Shown: positions 1 through 9,307, numbered from the stretch's first letter. The stretch is DNA of 64,000 nucleotides from JBFIHF01 sp964411125 (GCA_964411125.1 CAYPJU010000003.1:62001-126000); one strand, 5' to 3'. Program-made: numbers and translations. Notes: generated by a model not told the origin, from the sequence alone.

Positions 1-481
1 AAGACCAGTGACGCGCCACGGCGAAGCCCGCACATACTCGGGCTGGGCGCGTCGCGAGGGCCCGGGGCTTCGACCCGGCCCGCGACTCCGGTTTCGCAAC
101 CGGCCGAGGCTGTGCCCAACGCGCGAACGGCGGGCACCCCTGACGGCAAGGGCGGAACCACCGACCAGCACGAACATCGCCGAAAGCCCGGCCACGGGCG
201 AGATCGGCGAGAGCTCCGGTCGGCGACAGACGAGCGCGGAAAATTCGCCCCCGCGCACTCAGCGCCGCTCGGTCCCGCGACGCGGGGACGGGGAAGGACC
301 GCTCTGTCCGAACCCGACCGACGAGGACGGCACCGCTCTGCGCGATTCTCCGGCGTGCCGGGGGACATCGCTGCTCTCGGCGAATCGAACGGCGTTTTGC
401 AGGCCACACCGCTCGGCGCCGATCGAGGCGACGCGCGGGACGGCGAGCGCGAGGGAACCCGGAGATCTGCTGAGCCGTGAT
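1..481. other. No recognisable gene; GC-rich stretch downstream of folP
   Basis: Open frames cross this stretch on both strands, but their translations are Arg/Ala/Gly-rich with no recognisable motif, as expected from GC-rich sequence with few stop codons. A short GC hairpin (CCGGG stem, seven-base loop) lies near positions 73-90. It does not complete a tRNA and has no T-tract. I see no gene, terminator or repeat that I can support here. Confidence 0.5.
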
Positions 482-1300
482 TCAGCCCGAGTCTCGAATC
501 GCCTCGGCGACGCGGACGACGTCGACCATCTCCGCGACGTCGTGGACTCGAACGATCTGGACGCCCTGGGCGACGGCCCACGCCATCGTCGCGGCGGTGC
601 CGAATTGGCGATCGGTGGCGTCGCGTCCCGTGATCGCGCCAATGAACGACTTGCGCGAGGTGCCGAGGAGCAGCGGCTGACCGAGGTCGTGGAACTCGGC
701 GATACGGCGTATCAACTCCAGGTTCTGCCCGTGTGTCTTCCCGAACCCGATACCGGGATCGAGCCAGATCTTCTCGCGCGACACGCCGCCCGCGACGGCA
801 GCGGCAAGGCGATCGGCGAGAAACTCTCGGACCTCGGCGACCACGTCGTCGTACGTTGGCCTGGCCTGCATGGTCTGCGGATTTCCCTGCATGTGCATCA
901 ACGCGAGGGTAGCGCCGTGGTTCACCGCGACGGTGAGCATTTGCGGGTCTCGCATCGCAGTCACGTCGTTGACGATGGTGGCTCCGGCTTCGCAGGCAGC
1001 GTCCGCGACGACTGCCTTGTAGGTGTCCACCGAGATCCGGCAATCGGGACGCTCCGACCTCAACTTTTCGATGACGGGAACGACCCGTCGTAGCTCTTCC
1101 TCCGCGTCGACAGGCGGCGCCCCCGGTCGTGTCGACTCGCCGCCGACATCGATGATGTCGGCGCCGGCGTCCAACATCGCGATGGCGTGTCGCACCGCCC
1201 GCTCGACGTCGCACCACTGCCCTCCGTCGGAGAACGAGTCCGGCGTGGTGTTCAAGATCCCCATGACGAGTGTCTGTCGATGTATGTGGCCTCGCTGCAT
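482..1300 (-). CDS. folP: Dihydropteroate synthase
   Basis: Condenses 6-hydroxymethyl-7,8-dihydropterin pyrophosphate with p-aminobenzoate to give dihydropteroate in cytoplasmic folate synthesis. The 272-residue TIM-barrel protein has the family landmarks in order: MGILNTTPDSFSDGG near the start, the pterin-loop GGESTRPGA, INDVTA (here VNDVTA), a DPGIGFGKT segment and GTSRKSFIG near the C-terminus. The frame is open for 99 further codons upstream, but homology begins at this ATG, which has a GGGAG Shine-Dalgarno sequence ten bases before it. It is transcribed away from cdaA. In many related genomes folP instead lies just upstream of cdaA on the same strand, so its inverted orientation is a local rearrangement (inference). 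Confidence 0.96.
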   Translation of the reverse strand: MQRGHIHRQTLVMGILNTTPDSFSDGGQWCDVERAVRHAIAMLDAGADIIDVGGESTRPGAPPVDAEEELRRVVPVIEKLRSERPDCRISVDTYKAVVADAACEAGATIVNDVTAMRDPQMLTVAVNHGATLALMHMQGNPQTMQARPTYDDVVAEVREFLADRLAAAVAGGVSREKIWLDPGIGFGKTHGQNLELIRRIAEFHDLGQPLLLGTSRKSFIGAITGRDATDRQFGTAATMAWAVAQGVQIVRVHDVAEMVDVVRVAEAIRDSG

Positions 1301-1640
1301 GCGGCCGACTCTCCCATACCGACTGGCGTCTGTCTTCCCGGGACGCCGGGATCGGCCTCGCGACGAGGTCCGTGCTCGGCCCGCTCGACCTCCCGCCCCG
1401 ACAGCGCCCGGGGATGGGACGTTCGCTTCGAGGATCCGACCGCCCCCGCGTCCCGACTTCGCTAGCCCCCCGCCCCCAAAAGCCTCCGCGGAATCGGAGG
1501 TCCTCGGACGACGATGTCCCGCTCCCGAAGGCCGGTTTCGAGGGCCGGCCCGCGCAGCTTCGCCTCGCCTGCATCGATCCGAGGTTAGGTTGCCCAACCA
1601 TCGGTTCGCGATACAATCGAACTGCCGGGTCAGGGAGTCG
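1301..1640. other. Divergent intergenic region between folP and cdaA
   Basis: This 340-base gap separates two divergent start codons and must carry promoters for both. A plausible cdaA promoter lies at its right end. No clear promoter for folP was seen, and no small gene or RNA could be supported. Confidence 0.5.
1590..1617 (+). promoter_or_regulatory. Candidate sigma70-type promoter for cdaA operon
   Basis: TTGCCC and TACAAT are separated by 16 bases, giving four of six and five of six consensus matches. Transcription would begin near 1624, leaving a short leader with GGGAG before the cdaA ATG. Confidence 0.5.
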
Positions 1641-2528
1641 ATGGAAAGCCTCTACGAAATGCTGCGAGTGCAAAACGGTGCGGAAATCGTCACCGGGTTG
1701 ATCGACTTCGCGATCGTCTACCTGGTGATCTATCGCATCCTTCTGCTCATCAAGGGAACGCGCGCGGTGCAGATCCTCGTCGGTCTGATCGTCGTGATCG
1801 TGTTCTACTTCTTGAGCAAGAACGAGCTCTGGACGCTACCGGCGACGAATTGGTTCATCGACAAGTTCATCGCGAACTTCATCATCATCGTCGTGATCAT
1901 CTTCCAGTCCGACATTCGCCGAGCACTCGCGCATTTCGGCCGCACGACGATCTTTTCCACCACGCACTCGATCGAAGAGGCGCAGGTGTTGGAGGAGATC
2001 ATCAAAGCGAGCCAGATGCTCGCAACGCGAAAAGTGGGCGCGCTGATCGCGATCGAGCGCACCGCGGACCTGGGGCACATCACCGAAGACGGGATCAAGC
2101 TCGACACGATCGTCAGCAAGGAAGCGCTCTTCAGCATCTTCCTGACGGAGCACCAGAATCCGCTTCACGATGGCGCGGCGGTGGTCCAGAAGGGTCGTAT
2201 CATGGCGGCGGGATGCTTCCTGCCGCTGACCAACGACCCGACCGTGGAGAAGACTCTGGGGACTCGCCATCGCGCGGCGATTGGCCTCACGGAAGACACG
2301 GACGCGGTGGTGGTCGTGGTGAGCGAAGAGCGGGGCGAATCTTCGATCGCCTACCGTGAGGAGCTGTTCCGTGGTCTCGACGCCAACGAGATGCGTGAGA
2401 TTCTGCAGGGGATCTTCTCGGCGCGCGAAGAGGACCAACCCTCGGCGAACTTCCTCGAACGGTTCCGCAACCGTCAGCGGTCTCCTACGGGGCGTGACTC
2501 GGCAACGAACGTCGGGGAGGTCGACTGA
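1641..2528 (+). CDS. cdaA: Diadenylate cyclase, CdaA/DacA family (c-di-AMP synthase)
   Basis: Makes the second messenger c-di-AMP from two ATP at the cytoplasmic membrane. The 295-residue protein starts with three hydrophobic helices (about residues 15-95), followed by the DisA_N catalytic domain. The signature residues are visible: Asp-Gly-Ala at 177-179 and Arg-His-Arg at 209-211 (within GTRHRAA). The frame is open well upstream, but homology and a GGGAG site fix the start at this ATG. The next gene starts inside the stop codon, so translation is probably coupled. The cdaA-cdaR-glmM order is the classic c-di-AMP operon known from Firmicutes and also found in some Deltaproteobacteria. Confidence 0.95.
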   Translation: MESLYEMLRVQNGAEIVTGLIDFAIVYLVIYRILLLIKGTRAVQILVGLIVVIVFYFLSKNELWTLPATNWFIDKFIANFIIIVVIIFQSDIRRALAHFGRTTIFSTTHSIEEAQVLEEIIKASQMLATRKVGALIAIERTADLGHITEDGIKLDTIVSKEALFSIFLTEHQNPLHDGAAVVQKGRIMAAGCFLPLTNDPTVEKTLGTRHRAAIGLTEDTDAVVVVVSEERGESSIAYREELFRGLDANEMREILQGIFSAREEDQPSANFLERFRNRQRSPTGRDSATNVGEVD

Positions 2529-3526
2529 TGGATGTCGGCCATTACATGCGGCGGGTCTTCCTGCACAATGGGTCACTCAAGCTCATCGCCTTCATCCTGA
2601 CGCTCGCCCTCTTCATCTGGGTCCGCGAGGATCGCGAGTCGACCGTCACCGGGTTCGTCCCGGCCCGGCTGGTGATCGAAGAGGGGCTCGTCTTGACGAG
2701 TGAGCCTCCGGAGCGCATTCGAATCACGGTGGGGGGGCGCTGGTCGGACCTGAACAAGTTCGACCCGAGCCAACTCGGGCCGGTGACGTTGGAAGTGAGC
2801 GAGGAGGATCAGGGGACGATCGCGATCCCTGCCGACAGCATCCGGGTCCCTCCCGGGCTGCGGGTCAGTTCGATCCAGCCGAGCTACATTCAGGTCGACC
2901 TGGAGCGGGCGGCGACGAAAAAAGTGCCGATTCGTCCTCGGATCGTCGGTGAACCGGGCGAGTCCTTCGAGCTCGGGGACGTGAAGATCAAGCCGCGCGA
3001 GATCGCGATGACGGGGCCCCGCTCGGCGATCGAAGACCTCGAGTACGTCTGGACCGAACCGATCGAGGTGACGGACCGGACCGAATCGTTCGAGAAGCGA
3101 GTGCAGTTGCGGCTGGACAACCCCTTTCTGCAGTACCAGGCCGATCAGATCATCACCGCCGTGGTGCCGATCACGACGCAAGAAGTGACGCGGACGATCC
3201 AGGACGTCCAGGTCGTGGGCGTGAACACCAGCTACGCAGCAAAAGTGCGCCCCGAGTACATCACCGTCACAATTCGCGGCCCGAAACCGATCGTCGACAA
3301 GATGACCGCCGACAGCATCTACGGCGCGGTCGATCTGTCCGAAGAGAGCGACAAGGCACCGGGGACGTTCTCCAAACAAGCCCGCATCGCGAACCTTCCG
3401 CCGGAGGTGAAGCTTCAAACGTTCCATCCGAACGACTTCGTGGTCAGCACGTCCCGCGCCCCGCGACCCCGACGGGACGAGGCGCCCGACCCGCCGTCTC
3501 CGGCTCCCGACGACGACACCCCTTGA
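2528..3526 (+). CDS. cdaR: YbbR-domain protein, CdaR-like regulator of CdaA
   Basis: A 332-residue membrane-anchored protein with one N-terminal transmembrane helix (about residues 15-32) followed by several beta-rich YbbR repeats outside the membrane. In Firmicutes, CdaR binds CdaA and modulates cyclase activity. That role is inferred here from domain and position. The ATG overlaps the cdaA stop by one base (TGATG). The C-terminus is Pro/Asp-rich and probably disordered. Confidence 0.88.
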   Translation: MDVGHYMRRVFLHNGSLKLIAFILTLALFIWVREDRESTVTGFVPARLVIEEGLVLTSEPPERIRITVGGRWSDLNKFDPSQLGPVTLEVSEEDQGTIAIPADSIRVPPGLRVSSIQPSYIQVDLERAATKKVPIRPRIVGEPGESFELGDVKIKPREIAMTGPRSAIEDLEYVWTEPIEVTDRTESFEKRVQLRLDNPFLQYQADQIITAVVPITTQEVTRTIQDVQVVGVNTSYAAKVRPEYITVTIRGPKPIVDKMTADSIYGAVDLSEESDKAPGTFSKQARIANLPPEVKLQTFHPNDFVVSTSRAPRPRRDEAPDPPSPAPDDDTP

Positions 3527-3573
3527 AATTCGCTCCGCGATGAGCATCCTCCCTCGAACTTCACGAGGTACCC

Positions 3574-4950
3574 ATGGCAGACAGAAAACTCTTCGGGACG
3601 GACGGGATTCGGGGTGTCGCGAACGAATACCCGATGACCGCGGACGTGGCGGTGCGTTTGGGCCAGGCGATCGCCCAGCACTTTCGACGGAAGAATCCCG
3701 CGCCCGGCGTACCCGGCGGCCACCGAACGCGGATCCTGATCGGTAAGGACACGCGGGTCTCGGGCTACATGTTCGAGTCGAGCCTCGCGGCGGGGATCAC
3801 CTCGATGGGGGCCGACGTGATGCTCGTGGGCCCACTCCCCACGCCGGCGATCTCGTTCCTCACCACGGGGATGCGCGCCGATGCCGGGATCGTCATCTCT
3901 GCGAGTCACAACCCCTACCAGGACAACGGCATCAAGGTCTTCGGGCGCGACGGATACAAGCTGCCGGACGAAGAGGAGCTACAGATCGAATCGATGGTGC
4001 TCGGCTCGGAGCCCCCGCTGATCGAGGCGAGCAAGATCGGAAAGGCGACCCGAATCGACGACGCTTCGGGGCGCTACATCGTTTTCTTGAAGAACACCTT
4101 CCCCCGGGACCTGACGCTCGACGGGCTCCGGATCGTGCTCGACTGCGCGCATGGCGCAGCCTACAAGGTCGCGCCTACCGTACTGCGCGAGCTCGGCGCA
4201 GAGGTGTTCACGCTCGGGACGGAGCCCGACGGCACGAACATCAACCTCGATTGTGGAAGTCTGCATACGGAGAACGTCCGGCGACGGGTGCTGGAGACGC
4301 GGGCCGATGTCGGCATCTCGCTCGATGGAGACGCTGATCGTGTGCTCCTCACGGACGAGCGCGGGACGACCATCGACGGTGACAAGATCATCGCCCTCTG
4401 CGCGATCAGCCTGAAACAGCAGGGGATGCTACGCAACGACTCCGTCGTGGCGACGATCATGAGCAACATCGGCCTCGAGATCGCGCTGAAGAAGCACGGT
4501 ATTCGCCTGGTGCGCTCCCAGGTCGGCGACCGCTACGTGGTCGAGGCGATGCGCAAGAATGACCTGAGCCTCGGGGGCGAGCAGTCGGGTCACATCATCT
4601 TCCTCGATCACACGACCACCGGGGATGGCATGATCGCCGCGCTCCAGGCGCTCGCGATCATGCGCCGCGAAGACCGCCCGCTGAGTGAGATCAGCGAGGT
4701 AATGAAGCCGTATCCCCAGGTGTTGCTGAACGTCGACGTGCGCGAGAAACCGCCACTCGAGGATCTCGACGAGTTCCAGACCGCCCTGAAGTCGGTCGAG
4801 GACGAGTTGGGCGACAGCGGACGGGTGGTGACGCGCTATTCGGGGACCGAGCCGAAGGCTCGCGTGATGGTGGAAGGCCCGGACGAGTCGACGATTCGGC
4901 GCTGCGCGAATACACTCGCCTCGACCCTCCGCTCGTCCATCGGGATGTAG
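3574..4950 (+). CDS. glmM: Phosphoglucosamine mutase
   Basis: Interconverts glucosamine-6-phosphate and glucosamine-1-phosphate for UDP-GlcNAc and peptidoglycan synthesis. The 458-residue length matches the family. The catalytic phosphoserine loop ISASHNPYQDNG is present with Ser near 111. The metal loop SLDGDADR lies near 249-256. The C-terminal phosphate-binding RYSGTEPKARVM is also present. It starts 47 bases after cdaR with GAGG upstream of the ATG. In Firmicutes GlmM also binds and inhibits CdaA, so the three-gene group links wall precursor supply with c-di-AMP. Confidence 0.97.
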   Translation: MADRKLFGTDGIRGVANEYPMTADVAVRLGQAIAQHFRRKNPAPGVPGGHRTRILIGKDTRVSGYMFESSLAAGITSMGADVMLVGPLPTPAISFLTTGMRADAGIVISASHNPYQDNGIKVFGRDGYKLPDEEELQIESMVLGSEPPLIEASKIGKATRIDDASGRYIVFLKNTFPRDLTLDGLRIVLDCAHGAAYKVAPTVLRELGAEVFTLGTEPDGTNINLDCGSLHTENVRRRVLETRADVGISLDGDADRVLLTDERGTTIDGDKIIALCAISLKQQGMLRNDSVVATIMSNIGLEIALKKHGIRLVRSQVGDRYVVEAMRKNDLSLGGEQSGHIIFLDHTTTGDGMIAALQALAIMRREDRPLSEISEVMKPYPQVLLNVDVREKPPLEDLDEFQTALKSVEDELGDSGRVVTRYSGTEPKARVMVEGPDESTIRRCANTLASTLRSSIGM

Positions 4951-4979
4951 CGCTCAAGCGTCTCCTCCGGGAACCGCCC

Positions 4980-5765
4980 ATGACTGCAGAACTGCCCATT
5001 CGTCCGCGCCTCGGCGTGAACGTCGACCACGTCGCGACCATCCGCCAGGCTCGGGGCGTTCGCTACCCCGACCCCGTCGCAGCGGCGGCGGTCGCCGAGC
5101 GCGCCGGAGCCGATCAGATTACGGTTCACCTGCGAGAAGACCGCCGCCACATCCAGGACCGCGACGTCGAGATCTTGCGCCGCACGGTCGAGACCAGGCT
5201 CAACCTCGAGATGGGCGCGACCGACGAGATGCTGAAGGTCGCGCTCGACGTACGCCCAGACATCGTGACCCTGGTCCCCGAGAAGCGAGAGGAGCGGACG
5301 ACCGAAGGTGGGCTGCAAGTCGCGGGGAACGAGCGCCTTCCCCATTATCTGGAAAAGCTTCGCCGATGCGGAGCCGAGATCAGCCTCTTCGTCGACCCGG
5401 ACGCCGACCAGCTCGAGGCCTCTGCCGACCTCGGGGTCGACACCGTCGAGCTGCATACGGGCGACTTTTGTCGCGAGCGGCGGGAGTTCGACAACGCGGA
5501 CGCGTTCGAAGAGCACTCGCGACGAGAGCTCGCCCGCCTGGTCCTGGCCTCCCAGAAGGCGGCGAACCTGGGGCTCCGCGTGGCCGCCGGCCACGGGCTC
5601 GACTACAAGAACGTTCTGCCGGTCGCGGCCATCGACGAGATCGAGGAATTCAACATCGGCCACAGCATCGTCGCTCGCGCGGTCATCGTCGGCTTCGACG
5701 AGGCGGTTCGGGAGATGATCCGTGCGCTCGAGGTGGGTCGCTCGCAGTTTCGGGAGGAGCGATGA
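4980..5765 (+). CDS. pdxJ: Pyridoxine 5'-phosphate synthase
   Basis: Condenses 1-deoxy-D-xylulose-5-phosphate with 3-amino-2-oxopropyl phosphate in the DXP-dependent vitamin B6 pathway. The 261-residue sequence shows the family core: LGVNVDHVATIRQARG at the N-terminus, TVHLREDRRHIQDRDV, NLEMG, AAGHGLDYKNV and EFNIGHSIVARA. It lies 29 bases after glmM, and the next gene starts in its stop codon (ATGA). Confidence 0.97.
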   Translation: MTAELPIRPRLGVNVDHVATIRQARGVRYPDPVAAAAVAERAGADQITVHLREDRRHIQDRDVEILRRTVETRLNLEMGATDEMLKVALDVRPDIVTLVPEKREERTTEGGLQVAGNERLPHYLEKLRRCGAEISLFVDPDADQLEASADLGVDTVELHTGDFCRERREFDNADAFEEHSRRELARLVLASQKAANLGLRVAAGHGLDYKNVLPVAAIDEIEEFNIGHSIVARAVIVGFDEAVREMIRALEVGRSQFREER

Positions 5766-7309
5766 CCGTGCTCCTCGTCACCCGAGAACAGATCAGGGAG
5801 ATGGACCGCCGGACGATCGAGGATGTCGGCATTCCCGGCATCGTCCTCATGGAACGTGCAGCCCTGGGTGCCGTCGACGCTCTGGAGTCCGAGTTTTCCG
5901 AAGGTTTCTCACTGCGTATCGGCTTGCTCTGCGGGGGCGGCAACAACGGCGGGGACGGCTTCGCGATGGCCCGACTGCTCCACGAACGGGGACACGAGGT
6001 GTGGGTCGGGTCGATGGTCGCGACCGATCAACTCTCGGGAGCTCCGGCCACCAACCTCGCTGCGCTCGAAGCACTCGACGTGCACGTGGCGGAGCTCGAC
6101 GATCTGTCCGAGGGCGAACTGACGGAGGTCCTCGAAGCGCTCCCCCCTTGCGATGTGTGGGTCGATGCCCTCTTCGGGACCGGGTTGGACCGCGAGGTCG
6201 AAGACCGCTGGGCAGGCGCGATCCTCTTCATGAACACCCAGCCCCGAGTTCTCGCCGTGGACATCGCGAGCGGCCTGCACGCAGACACGGGGCAGGTGCT
6301 CGGCGTCGCCGTCCGCGCGACGGCGACCGCGACCTTCGGCTTTCCGAAGCTGGGGCAGGCCTTGCACCCCGCAGCCGAGCTCGGGGGAAGCCTGTACGCC
6401 GTGGACATCGGTCTCCCCTCGAAGATCGTCGAGGAGGTCGGGTGGGAAGCGGAGCTTCTCGTCGCCGGGCGCTGGGTACCGGCGCGCCACCCAACCATGC
6501 ACAAAGGAGATGCCGGTCGGATCGCGTGCCTCGGAGGGGCGCCGGGGACCTCGGGGGCGATCGTCCTCACGAGCCGTGCGGCGCTTCACAGCGGCGCCGG
6601 GCTGCTGCGTGTCGGTACGTTCGAGGAATCGCTGTCGATGATCGGCGCGGCGACGCCGGAGGTGATGACGACCGCCGTGCTGGCGAAACAGCTCGAGCAG
6701 TCGCACAGTGACGAGCTAGACGACCTGCTGGAGTGGGCAGACGTCGTCGCGATCGGCCCCGGGCTCGGCACGAGCGACGGGGCGGCGGAGGCGCTCGAGC
6801 GTGCGCTCGACGCGGAGATCCCGGTGGTGGCGGATGCCGATGCTCTAAACATCATGGCGGACCGGCATCGGCAGCTCGTCGACATCGAGCCGGAGACTCT
6901 CGTAATGACGCCGCATCCTGGCGAAGCTGCCCGGTTGATCGGCTGCGAGACTTCGGAGCTCCTCACCGATCCGGTCGCGGCGGCGCGCGCGATCGCCGAC
7001 GAGTGGGGAGCGATCGTCGTGCTGAAGGGCGCCAGCAGCATCGTCGCCGCCCCGGATGGGCGGCTCGCCGTGAACGCCACCGGAAACCCCGGGATGGCGA
7101 CCGGCGGGATGGGTGACGCCTTGACCGGAATCATCGCCGCCCACTTGATGGATCTCGACGATCCGTTCGAGGCGGTCTGCACAGCCGTGTGGGTCCACGG
7201 GGCGGCGGGCGACCTCGCTGCCGAGTCGTGCGGTCATCGCGCCCTGTCGGCGAGCGGGTTGATCGAAGCGCTCGGCCAGGTTTGGCACGGCCTGGAAGAA
7301 CGCTCGTGA
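5762..7309 (+). CDS. nnr: Bifunctional NAD(P)H-hydrate epimerase / ADP-dependent NAD(P)H-hydrate dehydratase
   Basis: Repairs damaged hydrated NAD(P)H. An N-terminal YjeF_N epimerase domain (residues 1 to about 215) contains the CGGGNNGGDG nucleotide loop. A C-terminal ribokinase-like dehydratase domain (about 225-515) contains GPGLG, the MTPHPGEAARL segment and GNPGMATGGMGDALTG. The 515-residue length fits the fused form common in bacteria. The start ATG overlaps the pdxJ stop (ATGA), which is why it is preferred to the longer open frame upstream. The next gene overlaps its stop (GTGA), so the operon continues. Confidence 0.95.
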   Translation: MTVLLVTREQIREMDRRTIEDVGIPGIVLMERAALGAVDALESEFSEGFSLRIGLLCGGGNNGGDGFAMARLLHERGHEVWVGSMVATDQLSGAPATNLAALEALDVHVAELDDLSEGELTEVLEALPPCDVWVDALFGTGLDREVEDRWAGAILFMNTQPRVLAVDIASGLHADTGQVLGVAVRATATATFGFPKLGQALHPAAELGGSLYAVDIGLPSKIVEEVGWEAELLVAGRWVPARHPTMHKGDAGRIACLGGAPGTSGAIVLTSRAALHSGAGLLRVGTFEESLSMIGAATPEVMTTAVLAKQLEQSHSDELDDLLEWADVVAIGPGLGTSDGAAEALERALDAEIPVVADADALNIMADRHRQLVDIEPETLVMTPHPGEAARLIGCETSELLTDPVAAARAIADEWGAIVVLKGASSIVAAPDGRLAVNATGNPGMATGGMGDALTGIIAAHLMDLDDPFEAVCTAVWVHGAAGDLAAESCGHRALSASGLIEALGQVWHGLEERS

Positions 7310-8517
7310 TACGCCGTAGCGCTGCCACGATGCTCATCGCCGCCACCGCGTTGGCCGTGGCGTGCGTTCCGGCCCCCTCGGACCCGCTCGCGGTCGGAGA
7401 ACTCTGCACCCCGGTCGAGTCCGAATGCGAGGACGAGGTCCTCCTGCAGCGTGATGTGACGGGGCGGAATCAGGTCGACTGGTCGGTCCAGAACATGGGC
7501 GCCGCAGCGACGACCGTCGAAGTACTCGCCCTCGTCCCCTCGTCGGGGGAAGACGGCGTGAGTCTGGCCGATGCCGACCCGGACGACGTCGTGGCGAGGC
7601 GCGAATACGTGAACCTCCGGCCGGAAGAACGGGTCGAAGACCGATTCACGCCGCAGGATCTCGGGGTGCGAGATACCTTTCGGTTCGCCGTCAGGTGCAA
7701 CGGGTGCGAGGCGCGGGTCGACTGGGTCTTCGCGACGGTCCCGCGCGAGTGCTTCGAGAAGGACGACTGCATCGCGAACTGGCAGTGCGACACGAACCTC
7801 GGGCGATGTGTCGAGTGCGTCGCCAACGCCGACTGCAGCGAAGATCAGGTCTGCGACCAGGCGACCGGAAGGTGCGACCCGCCAGACACGACGGCCGGCT
7901 GCGCGACGGCGGAGGGGACTCCGGGTCCGGGCCTGCTGTTGCTCGCGCTGCTGTTGATGGTGTTCGGGCGCCGCAATCGACGGGGTCTGTCGGCTGCGGT
8001 GGGGCTCGCGCTACTTCTAATCGGAGGCCCCGCCCTCGCGTCCCCTCCCAAAGCGGCGATTTCGATCGGGACGGGCCCCCGGTTCCTCGCGGGCGAGTTG
8101 GCCGGGCAAGCGCAGCCGGGGGTCGGCTTCGGGATCGGCCAGGAGCTACGATGGCGATACGTCGGTGCGGGGATCTCCCTGGGCACCTCCTACTTTCTGA
8201 CGCGACAGCAAGGCCCGCCGTACTCTCGGCAGTTTCAGACGTACTCCGTCACGCTCGGCCCGCGGGTCTACCTCCCGATCCGATGGTTCGAGCTCTCGGC
8301 CTCGGGGGACTACCGGCGAATGGGCGTCACGAACAACAGCCTGGTGCGGACGACGGGCACGCGCGTCTCCTTCGACGCAGTGGGGGGAACGGGGGGCTTC
8401 CGGATCCGCTGGCAGGGAATCGAGCTCCGTCTGGAGGGGGGCGCACACAGCCTGATTCAGATGCCGTCGACGATCATCTCGGCGGACGTGCTGGTCGGCT
8501 TCACGAATCCGGGCTGA
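7306..8517 (+). CDS. Two-part surface protein: cysteine-rich lipoprotein with MYXO-CTERM-like segment joined to beta-barrel-like domain
   Basis: The GTG start overlaps the nnr stop (GTGA). The N-terminus is a signal peptide ending in an imperfect lipobox (ALAVAC, Cys at about 18). Residues up to about 195 form an unrecognised domain and a six-Cys segment. Then comes Gly-Cys, a Leu-rich helix and a basic cluster (GRRNRR, about 221-226), which looks like a MYXO-CTERM sorting tail but lies mid-protein. The rest begins with what reads as a second signal peptide ending ALA-S, followed by about 160 residues resembling an outer-membrane barrel. An in-frame ATG at 7957 would give a separate 186-residue secreted barrel. 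Whether this is one polyprotein, two products or a fusion by stop-codon loss cannot be settled here. Confidence 0.7.
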   Translation: MIRRSAATMLIAATALAVACVPAPSDPLAVGELCTPVESECEDEVLLQRDVTGRNQVDWSVQNMGAAATTVEVLALVPSSGEDGVSLADADPDDVVARREYVNLRPEERVEDRFTPQDLGVRDTFRFAVRCNGCEARVDWVFATVPRECFEKDDCIANWQCDTNLGRCVECVANADCSEDQVCDQATGRCDPPDTTAGCATAEGTPGPGLLLLALLLMVFGRRNRRGLSAAVGLALLLIGGPALASPPKAAISIGTGPRFLAGELAGQAQPGVGFGIGQELRWRYVGAGISLGTSYFLTRQQGPPYSRQFQTYSVTLGPRVYLPIRWFELSASGDYRRMGVTNNSLVRTTGTRVSFDAVGGTGGFRIRWQGIELRLEGGAHSLIQMPSTIISADVLVGFTNPG

Positions 8518-9307
8518 GGCCCGGATGGATGAGCTCGAGCAGCGTATCCAGACCGTCGGTCAGACATGCCGGGCCGGGTTGCAGAATGATCTCGGGCGGA
8601 ATCTCGTGCACCCGGCCCGTCTGCACGGCGGTGATTTCGCCGACCCCGGGCCGCGCAAGCGCAGCCTCGCGGTCGAAGGGCTTTCCGCACCACGAAGCCA
8701 GGTAGACCTCGGGATCGGCCGCCACGATCTCTTCGACCTGGACGAATCGGTCTTTCGCGTGACGGCCGCGCGACTTCGCAGCGAAGACGTTCTCCCCGCC
8801 CGCGATCTCGATCAGTTCGGAGACCCACTCGATCGCCGTGATCGTCGGGTCGTCCCATTCCTCGAAGTAAACGCGAGGACGGTCCAGCCCCTCGGTCAGT
8901 CTCCGCACCGAAGCGAGGCGGTCGACGTAACTCTGCACGAGAGCCTCGGCTCGGTCGCCGGCGTCGACCAGTCGCCCGACGGCGAGGATCACGGAGAGGA
9001 TCTCCGCGATCGTGCGCTGGTTGAAGATGAGAACCTGCAGATTCGCCGCGATGAGATCGCGAGCCAGGTCAGCCTGGATGTCGGAGAAACCGATGACGAG
9101 ATCGGGCTCGAGAGCCTGGATCTTCTCGACGCTCCCGCCGATGAAGGCCGACACGATCGGCCTCGTCTCACGGGCTTCGGGGGGCCGCACGGTGTACGCG
9201 CTGATTCCGACGATTCGGTGCTCCTCGCCGAGGGTCCAGAGGATCTCCGTAGGCTCCTCGGTGAGGCACACGATGCGTCTGGGTCCCTTGTAAATCTGGT
9301 ACGTCAT
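8501..9307 (-). CDS. BtuF-like periplasmic-binding-fold protein without signal peptide
   Basis: A 268-residue protein of the cobalamin/ferric-siderophore binding fold. It shows RIVCLTEEPTEILWTLGEE at the N-terminus, then LEPDLVIGFSDIQ and the long backbone helix typical of class III binding proteins. No signal peptide or lipobox is visible at this start or in the upstream open frame, so it is probably cytoplasmic, as seen for a subgroup of such proteins. No permease or ATPase gene is adjacent, so the ligand is unknown. The 3' end overlaps the convergent neighbour by 17 bases. Confidence 0.8.
   Translation of the reverse strand: MTYQIYKGPRRIVCLTEEPTEILWTLGEEHRIVGISAYTVRPPEARETRPIVSAFIGGSVEKIQALEPDLVIGFSDIQADLARDLIAANLQVLIFNQRTIAEILSVILAVGRLVDAGDRAEALVQSYVDRLASVRRLTEGLDRPRVYFEEWDDPTITAIEWVSELIEIAGGENVFAAKSRGRHAKDRFVQVEEIVAADPEVYLASWCGKPFDREAALARPGVGEITAVQTGRVHEIPPEIILQPGPACLTDGLDTLLELIHPGLSPDS

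Noticed and set aside
63..100. Hairpin resembling part of a tRNA (seven-base loop with TTCGA).
   Set aside because: The loop order and neighbouring stems do not fit a tRNA cloverleaf, and no acceptor end is visible.
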